Source: an uncultured bacterium (GTDB lineage Bacteria > Planctomycetota > UBA1135 > GCA-002748355). From it: DNA of 38,196 nucleotides. The translations under genes and the position numbers were made by a program. Position 1 is the stretch's first letter. Each line of letters begins with the position of its first letter. Positions 25,931-34,644 of the stretch are shown here, piece after piece. Below the pieces are notes generated by a model, which did not search any database, was not told where the DNA came from, and saw only the letters and a list, made by a program, of their open reading frames with translations. The stretch lies in assembly GCA_937858895.1 (NCBI GenBank), contig CALLZN010000028.1, forward strand, positions 1 through 38,196, in the 5' to 3' direction.

Positions 25931-25951
25931 TTTTCCACAAACTGTGGAAAA
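25931..25951. repeat. 21-bp palindrome of two DnaA-box-like 9-mers
   Basis: TTTTCCACA (25931-25939), three bases, then its exact complement TGTGGAAAA (25943-25951). Each arm differs in one base from the DnaA box TTATCCACA. A weaker box-like 9-mer, TTATGAACA, lies at 25920-25928. It is the most A/T-rich spot in the central part of the window. Confidence 0.6.
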
Positions 25952-26086
25952 GTCGGAGGCTGACCGGAGAACACGAGCAGACCATCCGCCGGCAGATCTT
26001 GTCGCAATCGCTTGCGAATCGCCGAGTTACGAAATGCGAACTTGCAAGCTCGCGCCGCAGGGCCGCTGCCGTTATCCCGATGCCCC

Positions 26087-27298
26087 ATGACAGGCACCCT
26101 CGATGTCGCCCTGATCGGCCAGCGCTTCATGGGCCGCGCCCACAGCAACGCTTGGCGCCAGGTCGCGCCCTTCTTCGACCCGCCGCTGCATCCCTTCCTC
26201 CACACCATCGCCGGACGCGGGAGCGAGAGCCTCGAGGCCTTCGCGAAGCGGTGGGGCTGGACGAACTGGACCACGCGCTGGCAAGACCTCGCCGAAGACC
26301 CGGAGATCGACCTCGTGGACATCGGCACGCCGAACGACGTGCATCGCGAGCAGGCGATTCTCATGCTCGAGGCGGGCAAGCACGTCGCCTGCGAGAAGCC
26401 GCTCGCCGGCACGCTCGACGACGCGCGCGCGATGCGCGACGCAGCGAAGAAGGCGCGCAAGAAGTGCCGCACCTTCGTCTGGTTCAACTACCGCCGCTGC
26501 CCGGCCATCGGGCTCGCCTACCGACTCGTGCGCGAAGGCCGCCTCGGCCGCCTCCTGCATGTGCGCGCGAAGTACCTGCAGAGCTGGGGCTTCGCGGACA
26601 CGCCCTTGCTCTGGCGCTTCCAAAAGAAGCACGCGGGCTCGGGCGCGCACGGCGACCTCAACGCTCACTCGATCGACCTCGCGCGCTTCTTGACCGGCGA
26701 GGACTTCGTGTCGGTCGAAGGTTCGATGGCCGAGACCTTCTACAAGGAGCGGCCGCTCGTCGGTGAGGCAACGCTGCTGGGTGGTAAGGGTAGCGGCAAG
26801 GGCAGCGGCGCGGGCAAAGGCAAGAGCAAGACAACGGGGCGCAGCAGCGTCGACGACGCGCTGCTCTTCTTCGCGCGCTTTTCGGGCGGCGCCATCGCGA
26901 GCTTCGAGGCGACGCGTTGCGCGCACGGGCACGAGAACCGCAACACGATCGAGCTGAACGGCGAGAAGGGCTCGCTGCGCTTCGACTTCGAGGACATGAA
27001 CGTGCTCGAGTTCTTCGACGCCGACGTCGACGCCGCGACGCGCGGCTGGCGCCGCATCATGTGCACGAGCGCGGACGTGCATCCTTACGCCGGCAACTGG
27101 TGGCCTTCGGCGCACGTGATCGGCTACGAACACGGCTTCACGAACATGGCTGCCGACATCCTGCGCGTCCTCGGTGGCCAAGAACCCGAGCTCCCGCTGC
27201 CCGACTTCGACGACGCCTACGAGGTGCAACGCGTCCTCGAAGCCGCGTCGATCTCTGCCGCCGAGGGCTGCCGCGTGCCTCTGCGCGAAGTGCGGTGA
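26087..27298 (+). CDS. Gfo/Idh/MocA-family oxidoreductase
   Basis: A 403-residue NAD(P)-dependent dehydrogenase of sugar or inositol type. The N-terminal Rossmann part starts 'DVALIGQRFMGRAHSNAW', in which the usual GxGxxG is altered to IGQRFMG. The family signature 'HVACEKPLAGTLDDA' holds the catalytic Lys104. The C-terminal domain has 'GDLNAHSIDLARFLTGE', with the His and Asp of the substrate site. Residues of about 232-251 are a Gly/Lys-rich insert ('GGKGSGKGSGAGKGKSKTTG') not expected in the fold, probably a surface loop. I place the start at ATG 26087, directly before the Rossmann strand. The stop overlaps the next gene's GTG. Substrate unknown; planctomycetes carry many paralogs. Confidence 0.9.
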   Translation: MTGTLDVALIGQRFMGRAHSNAWRQVAPFFDPPLHPFLHTIAGRGSESLEAFAKRWGWTNWTTRWQDLAEDPEIDLVDIGTPNDVHREQAILMLEAGKHVACEKPLAGTLDDARAMRDAAKKARKKCRTFVWFNYRRCPAIGLAYRLVREGRLGRLLHVRAKYLQSWGFADTPLLWRFQKKHAGSGAHGDLNAHSIDLARFLTGEDFVSVEGSMAETFYKERPLVGEATLLGGKGSGKGSGAGKGKSKTTGRSSVDDALLFFARFSGGAIASFEATRCAHGHENRNTIELNGEKGSLRFDFEDMNVLEFFDADVDAATRGWRRIMCTSADVHPYAGNWWPSAHVIGYEHGFTNMAADILRVLGGQEPELPLPDFDDAYEVQRVLEAASISAAEGCRVPLREVR

Positions 27299-28074
27299 AG
27301 CCGCTGCTGCGCCTCTACGAGGCGCTGCGCTTGCTCGAGACCGCGCGCTCGCCGTCGGCGCGTGCAATGGCCTGCAGCGAGGCGCTCGCGATCTGCGGGG
27401 AGCTGCAAGCGACCGAAACGGCAGCCAACCTCCCCTACCTCGCCTCGCTGGTCTCCATGCTGCGAGGCGACCCCGACGACCGCACGGTGACCGCGATGCT
27501 CGTCGGCGTGGAGCGCAGCCTCGACAAGAAGCTGCGCGACGAAGACTTCTTGCTCCATCGCGACGACAGCGCGAAGGCCGTCGTGACGATGCCGCTCGTC
27601 TTGGTCGCCGACAGCCTGCGCTCGTCGTTCAACGTCGGCGGACTTTTTCGTAGCGGCGACTGCTTCGCGATCGAAGAGCTCATCCTCTGTGGCTACAGCG
27701 CCGACCCCTCCGACGCACGGGTCAAGAAGGCGGCGCTCGGCGCCGACGCCTTTGTCCCTTGGTCACGCGCGCGCCGCGTCGAAGACGCGCTTCTTCGCTG
27801 CCGTGGCGAAGGGCGCTTCTGCTTGGCCCTCGAGAGTGAAGCCCTGCACCCACCCCTGGACACGATCGAGCTGCGCTGGCCTTGCGCGCTCTTCGTCGGC
27901 AACGAACGCCATGGGCTCGCGCCGAGCTTCCTCGAGCGCTGCGACGCGACCGCGCGCATAGCGCTCTTCGGACACAAGAACTCGCTCAACGTCGTCGCCG
28001 CAGCTGCGATCGCGCTGGCGGAGCTACGACGCGCTCATGAGCAGCGCGGAGGCGGTGCCACCGCGCCGACATGA
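27295..28074 (+). CDS. SpoU/TrmH-family RNA 2'-O-methyltransferase
   Basis: A 259-residue SPOUT methyltransferase. All three knot motifs are visible: motif 1 'SLRSSFNVGGLFRSGDCFAI', motif 2 'CALFVGNERHGL', motif 3 'ALFGHKNSLNVVAAAAIALA'. The N-terminal about 95 residues are helical and not recognised. The start is GTG in a GTGA overlap with the oxidoreductase stop. It probably methylates a tRNA or rRNA ribose with SAM; the target cannot be named. It ends 36 bases from the convergent VCBS gene. Confidence 0.9.
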   Translation: MKPLLRLYEALRLLETARSPSARAMACSEALAICGELQATETAANLPYLASLVSMLRGDPDDRTVTAMLVGVERSLDKKLRDEDFLLHRDDSAKAVVTMPLVLVADSLRSSFNVGGLFRSGDCFAIEELILCGYSADPSDARVKKAALGADAFVPWSRARRVEDALLRCRGEGRFCLALESEALHPPLDTIELRWPCALFVGNERHGLAPSFLERCDATARIALFGHKNSLNVVAAAAIALAELRRAHEQRGGGATAPT

Positions 28075-28110
28075 ATGCGGCGGCGAGCCGAAGGCCGGCC
28101 ACCTGCCCAC

Positions 28111-29658
28111 TCAAGGCAAGATGCGGTCAGCAGTGACGTTGGTCAGGCGTGCATCGATGGATCCGCGCACGACGAGCGCCTGGGCGAAGACGTCGATTCC
28201 GGCGAGAGCCGGGTCGTTGGGCAAGCTCCAGGTCAAGGTGCCGACGCCGGCGGGCTGCGGGATCACGACAGCCGGCATTTGCACCAAAGGCACCACGCGG
28301 AGGACGCCGAAGGGCGGGACGGGGACAGAGACGCGCGTCGTGGAGAGAAATGGGACCGCCACGTACTGAGTCGACGGGCCATTGCGTGCGTAAATGTCGA
28401 TGCTACTGGGTTGACCGACTTGGAGTACGCCAGTGGTGTTGAGCTGGCGCAGCAAGTTGACATAGAGCCGGTTCCTGCCATGACCCGCGTTCCCGATCGC
28501 AAGGTCGAGGTCACCGTCGCCGTCGACATCACCAAGCGCGACCGCATTCGTGAAGTCTTGGGCTACCGGCATCCGGTCCGTCACATCGATGAACATGCCA
28601 GTAGCATCGTTGAGGTAGAGGCGGGCCTGGCCAAACCCGGGGGTGTCGGTCCCGAAGTGGCGGGCCCCATCAACGTCGATGTGGCCGAGCGCAAAAAATG
28701 TGGGCTCCAAGAAGGTCATCACGGGCAATTGGGTCGCCGACACATCGGTGAACGTGCCCGTGCCGTTGTTCAGGTAGAGCTTGTTCACGCCGCCGACAGT
28801 GAAGTTCGCGATGATCAGGTCGCGGTCGCCATCGCCGTCGACGTCGCCGAGAGCTAAGGACGCAGCATAGAACCAGTCGAGTGGCATCCGACCTGCCGTG
28901 CCGTCGGTGAAGGTGCCCTTGCCGTTGTTCAAGCTGAGACGAGGTTGGCCCTCGTTACCGGTCACGAGGTCGAGGTCGCCGTCACCGTCGACATCGCCAA
29001 GCGCCAGCGACCAGGTGAGATCACTCATGGCCGGCATCCGGCTCGCAGTCAGATCACTGAATGTGCCCGTGCCGTCGTTCACATAGAGGCGGTTTTGCAC
29101 GCCCTGCGGGTACCTCCCCGTACCCATCACCAGGGCGATGTGGCCCGCACCCTCGACGTCGCCGATCGCCATGGCCGCGGTCCAGTCGCTGTCGGCCGGC
29201 ATGCGACTCGCGGTGGCGTCGGTGAACGTGCCCGTGCCGTCGTTCAGGTAGAGCCGATTCTGTCCCTGGTTCGCGAGGACCATGTCGAGGTCGCCGTCGC
29301 GATCGACGTCACAGAGCGCCACCGCCCCGGTGTTGTCTTTGTCCGCCGGCATCCGGCTCGAGGTCGCATCGGTGAAGGTGCCCGTGCCGTCGTTCAAGTA
29401 GAGCTTGTTCTGCCCGAGGAAGTTGCCGACAACCATGTCGAGGTAGCCGTCGCCGTCGACGTCGCCGAGTGCCACCGAATAGGTGGTGTCGCTGACCACG
29501 GGTATCTGGCCGAATTCAGCGAAGTGCTTGACCTGCGCCGGTAGCGCCGCGCCGACGCCCGCCAACAAGATGGCCGGTAGCAAGGCCTTTGGAGGACCGG
29601 CCCGAAGCAAGGTAGTAGATCTGCGAAACGAAGAAAGACACGCGAAGCGTCCGGTCAT
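28111..29658 (-). CDS. Secreted VCBS/FG-GAP repeat protein with C-terminal sorting-like domain
   Basis: A 515-residue exported protein. A signal peptide (about 1-41, ending 'GAALPAQ') is followed by seven VCBS blades with 'LGDVDGDGYLDMVVGN'-type calcium loops and the linking phrase 'LYLNDGTGTFTDAT', repeated in nearly every blade. One blade is degenerate: 'GHIDVDGARHFGTDT' lacks the acidic loop. The last about 105 residues form a beta-rich domain ('GVGTLTWSLPNDPALAGIDV' and 'FAQALVV') of the kind I associate with planctomycete secreted repeat proteins; a sorting role is a guess. ATG start with a GAGG nine bases upstream. It probably binds carbohydrate or protein at the surface. Confidence 0.88.
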   Translation of the reverse strand: MTGRFACLSSFRRSTTLLRAGPPKALLPAILLAGVGAALPAQVKHFAEFGQIPVVSDTTYSVALGDVDGDGYLDMVVGNFLGQNKLYLNDGTGTFTDATSSRMPADKDNTGAVALCDVDRDGDLDMVLANQGQNRLYLNDGTGTFTDATASRMPADSDWTAAMAIGDVEGAGHIALVMGTGRYPQGVQNRLYVNDGTGTFSDLTASRMPAMSDLTWSLALGDVDGDGDLDLVTGNEGQPRLSLNNGKGTFTDGTAGRMPLDWFYAASLALGDVDGDGDRDLIIANFTVGGVNKLYLNNGTGTFTDVSATQLPVMTFLEPTFFALGHIDVDGARHFGTDTPGFGQARLYLNDATGMFIDVTDRMPVAQDFTNAVALGDVDGDGDLDLAIGNAGHGRNRLYVNLLRQLNTTGVLQVGQPSSIDIYARNGPSTQYVAVPFLSTTRVSVPVPPFGVLRVVPLVQMPAVVIPQPAGVGTLTWSLPNDPALAGIDVFAQALVVRGSIDARLTNVTADRILP

Positions 29659-29699
29659 GGGAAATGCCTCAACGAAAGATCAGGCGATTGGATGGAGAA

Positions 29700-29722
29700 C
29701 CATCGACGCTGCTCGTCGATGG
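29700..29722. terminator. Inverted repeat between VCBS and thioredoxin-like genes
   Basis: A perfect 9-bp inverted repeat CCATCGACG / CGTCGATGG with a 5-base loop lies about 80 bases after the stop of the thioredoxin-like gene and about 40 bases before the VCBS start. It lacks a T-run on either side; it could be a weak terminator or an operator. Confidence 0.3.
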
Positions 29723-29802
29723 CTTAGGGTTCTCACGCTCACCATACCGACCGCCATGGCCGGCGCCTACTGGGCAAAGGAGACGGTCATGATCTCGGTT
29801 GC

Positions 29803-31065
29803 TCAGCGCGCCGTGCCCGCCCTCGGCCGGGCGAGTTCAACCCCGAGCCAGTAACGGTCGCGGGTCTTGCGACCGCCGTAAACGTGTGTTAGCTCGCTCG
29901 CGCGACTCACGATGCGCAGCGCTGTGAAGTGACCCGCCACACGATCGAACTTGAAATCCCCGGTGAGCTCCATCGTGAGCTCGAAGGGCATGCGCGCTTC
30001 CTTGCGAGCTCCGACCTCCTCGCCGGTGGTCGGACGCAGCTCGAGCCGCCCTTCGATCCGCCCACGCACGGCGGCATGCGTGACCTCGTCGACGAGCATG
30101 CGCAGCTCGCCGTGTATCGATTCGTCTCGAAGCCGGGGCAGGACGGCGCCGCGCGGGTAACTCGCGTGCGCAATGCGAAGGAAGGCTGCGCGGGGCCACT
30201 TGCGCGCACGCTCGCCCACCGAGCAGTCGGGCAGGAGCTGCGCAAGCTCAGCGTCTTTCCAAGCAATCAGGTCTTGGCCGCAAAGCTCGGTGTACATGAC
30301 ACGATCGTTGCGCACGCTGACGCGCAGGGCGGGTCCGTCGCTAGCGAAGCGAGGCTGCGGCACGACGCTCGCCGCGACCTCAGCGACTGCGGCCGCGCTG
30401 CCGTCACAGAGCGCTTCGAAGTCGTCGGGCAGCGCGCCGTGCACCGCGCGCAGCGCGCTAGACGCTCGCTCGAAGAAGCGCTGCACCATCGCCTCCGGCC
30501 GCGCGCGCTGCTCGACCAAGAACTGACTGTCGGCGCGGCCCTGCGTGCCGAGGCTCAAGAAGACATCGAGCACCTCGCCGTCCGGCGTGAAGAAAGCCTC
30601 CCGCTCGCCGCCGAAGAAGCCAGGCCGACGCGGGTACGGCCCGGCCATCGCCTCGGCGTGCAGCCGTTCGAGCAGCGCGACGTCGCGCGGATCGCGAATC
30701 AGGTCCTTCGTGCTGAGTTCGGGCAGGCGCGCACAGACGAAATACTTGCGCAAGAGGGCGACGACGCGCGCATCAGAGAGCGACCCGGCTCTCACTGCCA
30801 CTCCGCCAGCTCAACAATAACCGTTGTCGAGGATGCCGTCGTAACCGAAGAAGAAGACAGGCCGGCGTTCCCGTTTGGCAATCGCGAGAGCTTCGACCAG
30901 GGAGTCGCCGAACGGGATGAGCCGCCAACGCTCTTCGTCCGCACGCGGACGCGCGCGCGAGAGCGCAGCGCTGACATCACAACGCTCTTCGCATTTGGGG
31001 GTCGCCTGTGCGGTCACGACGGTGGCGACCACGACGAAAAGGAGCAAAGCCCGCAGCGCGGTCAT
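29803..31065 (-). CDS. Secreted thioredoxin-like protein, candidate selenoprotein (in-frame UGA)
   Basis: Read through one TGA this is a 420-residue exported protein. Residues 1-21 are a signal peptide ('LLLFVVVATVVTAQA'). Next comes a thioredoxin-fold-like entry 'ALAIAKRERRPVFFFGYDGI' leading to 'LDNGYC', then TGA (30813-30811) as codon 85, then in the same frame 'AGGVAVRAGSLSDARVVALL' and 'RKYFVCARLPE', as in secreted thioredoxin-like proteins where a redox Cys pair occupies this spot. The frame stays open, with coding character, for 335 more codons; residues of about 215-420 form a domain I do not recognise. If UGA is selenocysteine, the redox centre is Cys84-Sec85. A bacterial-SECIS-like hairpin lies downstream (30776-30793). 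The alternatives are a nonsense mutation of a Cys-Cys ancestor or a sequencing error, in which case two fragments exist (31065-30811 and, from GTG, 30801-29803). Confidence 0.6.
30776..30813 (-). promoter_or_regulatory. In-frame UGA with bacterial-SECIS-like hairpin
   Basis: After the UGA (30813-30811), 17 bases later, a perfect 6-bp stem GAGAGC / GCTCTC encloses the loop CGGGTC. The loop starts 23 bases after UGA and has G at its second position; described bacterial SECIS elements have an apical loop about 16-37 bases after UGA with a G in its first two positions. The fit is by eye, without folding software. Confidence 0.45.
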
Positions 31066-31116
31066 ACGCCATCCCTCAACGCGCCGAGCGGCCGCACGTC
31101 GCTGCCACGGACCTGA

Positions 31117-31146
31117 TCCATGGCCGGCATCATAGCCGGCCCTGGA
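31117..31146. terminator. Strong dyad between chemoreceptor and thioredoxin-like genes
   Basis: GGCCGGC (31122-31128), six bases, GCCGGCC (31135-31141), extended by four more pairs after one mismatch. It lies about 95 bases after the chemoreceptor stop and about 50 before the thioredoxin-like start. There is no T-tract; it could close the chemotaxis operon or act as an operator. Confidence 0.35.
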
Positions 31147-31241
31147 CCGACGGTCGCGTAGCTTCCAACAAACTCACCAGACTCGAGCTAGCCCAGAGAA
31201 GGAGCTGGAGGCTCGAATCGAAGGAGCGATCCATCTGCGGC

Positions 31242-33038
31242 TCAGAAGTCTTCCCAATCCTCGTCGTCACCGGAGCGCGCCGGCTTGCCGACGCTCCGCA
31301 GAGCAGGCTGTGCAGTTGCTCGCTGCCTCGGTCGCGCTGGCGTCCGGGGCTCGCCGGTCAGGGCTGCAGCATCGCCGACCTTGAAGAACCCGACGAGCTC
31401 GACCAGGGCCTGCGCCTCCTGCTCCATCGCAGCGCTGGCCTCGGCAGCCTGCTGGACGACCGAAGCGTTCTGCTGAACGGTGCTGTCCATCTCAGTCACG
31501 GCCTTATTGACCATCTCGATGCCCGTTGCCTGCTCCTCGCTCGCGGAAGCAATGTCGGTGATGATCTCGTTGACGGTCTTGACCGACTCGACGATCTGCT
31601 TGAGCGTCTCACCGGACCGGTTGACGAGGCTCGTACCGTCGCTCACCCGTTCGACACTGTCGCTGATCAGGCGCTTGATCTCCTTGGCAGCCTCGGCCGA
31701 GCGCTGTGCCAGATTGCGCACTTCGGTCGCGACGACCGCAAATCCACGGCCCTGCTCGCCAGCGCGCGCGGCCTCGACGGCAGCGTTCAATGCCAACAAG
31801 TTGGTTTGGAACGCGATCTCATCGATGACGCCGATGATGTCCGAGATCCGACGACTGCTCGCGTTGATCTCGCCCATGGCGGTCACGGCGTTGTTCATGA
31901 CACTTCCACCCTGCTCAGCGAGCTCGCGTGCTTGCGACGCGAGCTGACGCGCCTGCGCGGCGTTGTCGGCGTTCTGCCGCACAGTGCTCGTCAACTCCTC
32001 GACGGCTGCTGCGGTCTCCTCGAGCGCGGATGCTTGCGCCTGACTGCGACGAGACAGGTCCTCGTTGCCGACGGCGATCTCCCCAGCTCCTCGCGTGATC
32101 TGAGCAGCAGCGCCGAGGATACTCCCGACCATGGAGCCGAGCTGGTCGACTGTGCCGTTGATCGCTGACTTCAGGACTTCGCCGTCCCCATCGAAGTCGC
32201 CGCTCACGTGCTGCGTCAAGTCACCTGCAGCGAGCGCCCCGGCAACCCGAGCGGACTCCGAGATCGCGACCTTCCGCGCCGTCACATCGGTGGCGTACTT
32301 GACGACTTTGAACGGCTTGCCGTTCATATCGAAGATCGGGTTGTACGCGGCTTGGATCCAGATCTCCTTGCCGCCCTTGCCGATACGCTTGTAATCACCC
32401 GCGTCAAAGATGCCACGGCCCAGTCGAAGCCAGAAGTCACGATACTCTGCACTCTGCGCATAGCTTGCTTCAACGAACATGCTGTGGTGCTGGCCACGGA
32501 TCTCATCGATCGTGTAGCCGACCGCGTGAAGGAAGTTCTGGTTCGCCGTCCGAATCGTGCCATCGAGATCGAACTCGATGACAGCTTGCGACTTGTCGAT
32601 CGCCCGAATTTGACCTTCGAAGTCAGCACTCTCGCGCTTCGTGGCCGTGATGTCCGTGGCGAACTTGACGACGCCGACAACCTTGCCGCGGCTATCGAAG
32701 ATCGGGTTGTAGGAGGCCTGAATCCAGACCTCGCGGCCGTTCCGGCCATAACGCTGGAACTCACCGGCTTGGAACTCACCGCGCGCGAGGTTCGACCAGA
32801 AATCGGCGTAAGCAGCGCTGCGCGCATACTCAGCGTCGACGAACATGCGATGGTGCTTGCCGACAATGTCTTCCGGCTTGTAGTCGAGCGCGGACAAGAA
32901 GTTGTCGTTAGCACGCACAATCGTACCGTCGATATCGAACTCGATGATCGCCTGCACGCGATCAATCGCAGCAACCATGGACCGAATGCGCTGGTCCCCG
33001 GCCTTGTTGACCGGTTTCTTCTCTGTAGCCTTCACCAC
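31242..33038 (-). CDS. Soluble methyl-accepting chemotaxis protein with two PAS domains
   Basis: A 598-residue cytoplasmic chemoreceptor without membrane helices. PAS1 (about 20-130) and PAS2 (about 142-252) are close copies of each other (both with 'ANxNFLxAxxY', 'FxRYGxxGxExWIQAxYNPIFD' patterns and a final 'VKxATDxTAxK'), so they arose by duplication. A HAMP-like linker (about 255-300) leads into the signalling coiled coil, whose tip reads '[20 protein letters not shown]' (about 415-435). The C-terminus 'DEDWEDF' resembles the NWETF pentapeptide that tethers CheR and CheB. The start is GTG at 33038, seven bases after AGAGGAGG; a second GTG follows directly. The PAS ligand (redox or energy state, as in Aer) is inference. 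Confidence 0.92.
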   Translation of the reverse strand: MVKATEKKPVNKAGDQRIRSMVAAIDRVQAIIEFDIDGTIVRANDNFLSALDYKPEDIVGKHHRMFVDAEYARSAAYADFWSNLARGEFQAGEFQRYGRNGREVWIQASYNPIFDSRGKVVGVVKFATDITATKRESADFEGQIRAIDKSQAVIEFDLDGTIRTANQNFLHAVGYTIDEIRGQHHSMFVEASYAQSAEYRDFWLRLGRGIFDAGDYKRIGKGGKEIWIQAAYNPIFDMNGKPFKVVKYATDVTARKVAISESARVAGALAAGDLTQHVSGDFDGDGEVLKSAINGTVDQLGSMVGSILGAAAQITRGAGEIAVGNEDLSRRSQAQASALEETAAAVEELTSTVRQNADNAAQARQLASQARELAEQGGSVMNNAVTAMGEINASSRRISDIIGVIDEIAFQTNLLALNAAVEAARAGEQGRGFAVVATEVRNLAQRSAEAAKEIKRLISDSVERVSDGTSLVNRSGETLKQIVESVKTVNEIITDIASASEEQATGIEMVNKAVTEMDSTVQQNASVVQQAAEASAAMEQEAQALVELVGFFKVGDAAALTGEPRTPARPRQRATAQPALRSVGKPARSGDDEDWEDF

Positions 33039-33119
33039 TTCAACCTCCTCTTTCAGTAAGAACTGACTGCCGTTCCTATGTTGCGAAGTACTCGTCCTTC
33101 GTACCGTCGCACCTGATGT

Positions 33120-33458
33120 TCATGAATAGCTCTGCCTAGAGCTCTCCCCGACTGACCCAAGGAGCAACCTGGAGTCTGATCCAATATCATCAAACGCCGC
33201 AGACACGGCACGTGACAACAACCATTCACTCTGAACGTCCCTTCTGCCGAGATGGGCGTGCATCGCCATCAGAATCTGAATTCCTGCGGCATCGACGCGA
33301 CCGATCTCGGATGCGTCAATAACAAGCTTCTTGTGGCCTCGATTGATTATGACGTCAAAGTCCGCATAGACGCGAGTCGCACATTCGATCGTCATCTCAG
33401 ACGGCAAGTCGAAATGTTGGATATTCAATGTTGGTCCCTGTTCAAAACAACTCGACAT
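33120..33458 (-). CDS. STAS-domain protein
   Basis: A 112-residue single-domain STAS protein, the fold of anti-anti-sigma factors. The core is 'KKLVIDASEIGRVDAAGIQI'; the position of the phosphorylated Ser in SpoIIAA-type proteins is Ala here ('DAAG'), so phosphorylation-controlled partner switching by the classical route is unlikely. ATG at 33458 with GGAGG six bases upstream; it overlaps the end of the preceding MCP-like gene by 17 bases. STAS proteins occur in many che operons, where their role is poorly defined. Confidence 0.85.
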   Translation of the reverse strand: MSSCFEQGPTLNIQHFDLPSEMTIECATRVYADFDVIINRGHKKLVIDASEIGRVDAAGIQILMAMHAHLGRRDVQSEWLLSRAVSAAFDDIGSDSRLLLGSVGESSRQSYS

Positions 33459-34644
33459 CACCAGCCTCCATGTCCACCTGCTGCACGGTGACACGCGATG
33501 GAGCTTCTTGATCTCGACCCGCGCTCACCAAGCGATCGCGCAGCTCAACAAGGCGATCTTCCAACAACCCGTGCGCCGCGTCTTCGGTAACGGCGATCTC
33601 ACTCACCACAGCATCGGTCAACGACTGCATCGACCGCTCCGTCGACTCGATGTCGTGCACGATGCTGTCGAGACGCTGGCGTGCAAGGTCTTCGAACTGC
33701 AGGGCGGTGACGGCTCGGGCCACATCTGAATTGACACGCTCCTGCGCAGCCATGAGTCGCCGAACTTCGTCTTCCATGCTCTCGTTGTCGGCGCGGAGGC
33801 GCACGAGGACATCACCAACGTGCGCAACGGAATCGGTCGCCGTGGCAAGATCACATGCGCTGAGCCGTGTCACGGTCGAGCGCGTGTCTTGCATCGAAGC
33901 GATCATCTCGCGTGTTCGAATCGCCAACTCGGAGTCGAAGCTCTGTGCCTTCTTCGACAACTCGCGCACACTCGCTGCGACCTGGGCAAATGCTCGTCCG
34001 TGCTCGCCCGCTCGAGCCGCCTCGATAGCAGCGTTGAGAGCCAAGACGACAGTCTCGCGTCGAATCTCGTCTGCCTGCTCGAGCAACCCGAGCATGGCGT
34101 CGCCATTGCTCGCCATCGTGTCGAAGCGAGGCAACAGGACGGAGCACTGACTCGCCATCTCGTGCAACTTCGCGATGCTGTGTTCGAGCAAGCGCTTCAG
34201 CTCTTTGGCGACATTGACGAGACTCGACGGCTCCTCGTCCGAAACCTGCATCTCCACACGCTCGACGAGTTGCTCGATGAAGCGCGACTCCGTCGTGACA
34301 TGCTCGTGCAAGCTCGCGAAAGAAGCCTGTAGCTTTCCAGCGGCGTCATCCAGAATCGCCTGCACTTGACCAACGCCGCTCTTGCTTGCGCTCTGCCGGC
34401 CAGCAACGATCGCGGCAGCCGATGTGGCGAGCGAACGAAGCGCGTCCTTCACGGTGGCGCTCGGGTCATGGCCGTCAGCAGCATCGGCGGAATCATGCTC
34501 TCTGTCGCGCGCCCGATGCGACAAGGACAATCCCACAATTGCGAAGGCGGCTGCCGTGACGAGGCGGCTGTTGGCGATGACGGCGAGAACGCCGCACGTC
34601 AGCAACACAGAGAGCACGAATCGCGTCGTCTTGAGCGCGCTCAT
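33442..34644 (-). CDS. Membrane MCP-like protein with CheZ-like DxxxQ motif
   Basis: A 400-residue protein: two close membrane helices at the N-terminus (about 8-25 and 28-42) with almost no periplasmic loop, a long coiled coil, and an MCP hairpin tip 'VLALNAAIEAARAGEHGRAF' (about 200-219). After the hairpin comes 'AVTALQFEDLARQRLDSIVH' with Asp319 and Gln323 in DxxxQ spacing, the pattern of the CheZ phosphatase site (QDLTGQ). The C-terminus 'VTVQQVDMEAGDVELF' has no pentapeptide tether. It starts with ATG in an ATGA overlap with cheB. Without a sensor domain, it may act as an array scaffold or signal sink; phosphatase activity is inference. Confidence 0.8.
   Translation of the reverse strand: MSALKTTRFVLSVLLTCGVLAVIANSRLVTAAAFAIVGLSLSHRARDREHDSADAADGHDPSATVKDALRSLATSAAAIVAGRQSASKSGVGQVQAILDDAAGKLQASFASLHEHVTTESRFIEQLVERVEMQVSDEEPSSLVNVAKELKRLLEHSIAKLHEMASQCSVLLPRFDTMASNGDAMLGLLEQADEIRRETVVLALNAAIEAARAGEHGRAFAQVAASVRELSKKAQSFDSELAIRTREMIASMQDTRSTVTRLSACDLATATDSVAHVGDVLVRLRADNESMEDEVRRLMAAQERVNSDVARAVTALQFEDLARQRLDSIVHDIESTERSMQSLTDAVVSEIAVTEDAAHGLLEDRLVELRDRLVSAGRDQEAPSRVTVQQVDMEAGDVELF

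Larger units (their letters stand above)
25747..26086. other. Divergent intergenic region mraZ / Gfo-Idh gene
   Basis: These 340 bases separate mraZ (-) from the oxidoreductase (+). They hold the 16-bp direct repeats (25785-25822), the dcw promoter candidate (25841-25868), an unusually A/T-rich patch around 25900-25955 and the palindrome at 25931-25951. I see no credible gene and no RNA gene here. Confidence 0.7.

Noticed and set aside
29803-30801. Independent 332-residue gene starting at GTG 30801
   Set aside because: It would lack a signal peptide and begin in the middle of the thioredoxin-like fold; the upstream 84 codons are in the same frame and supply both.
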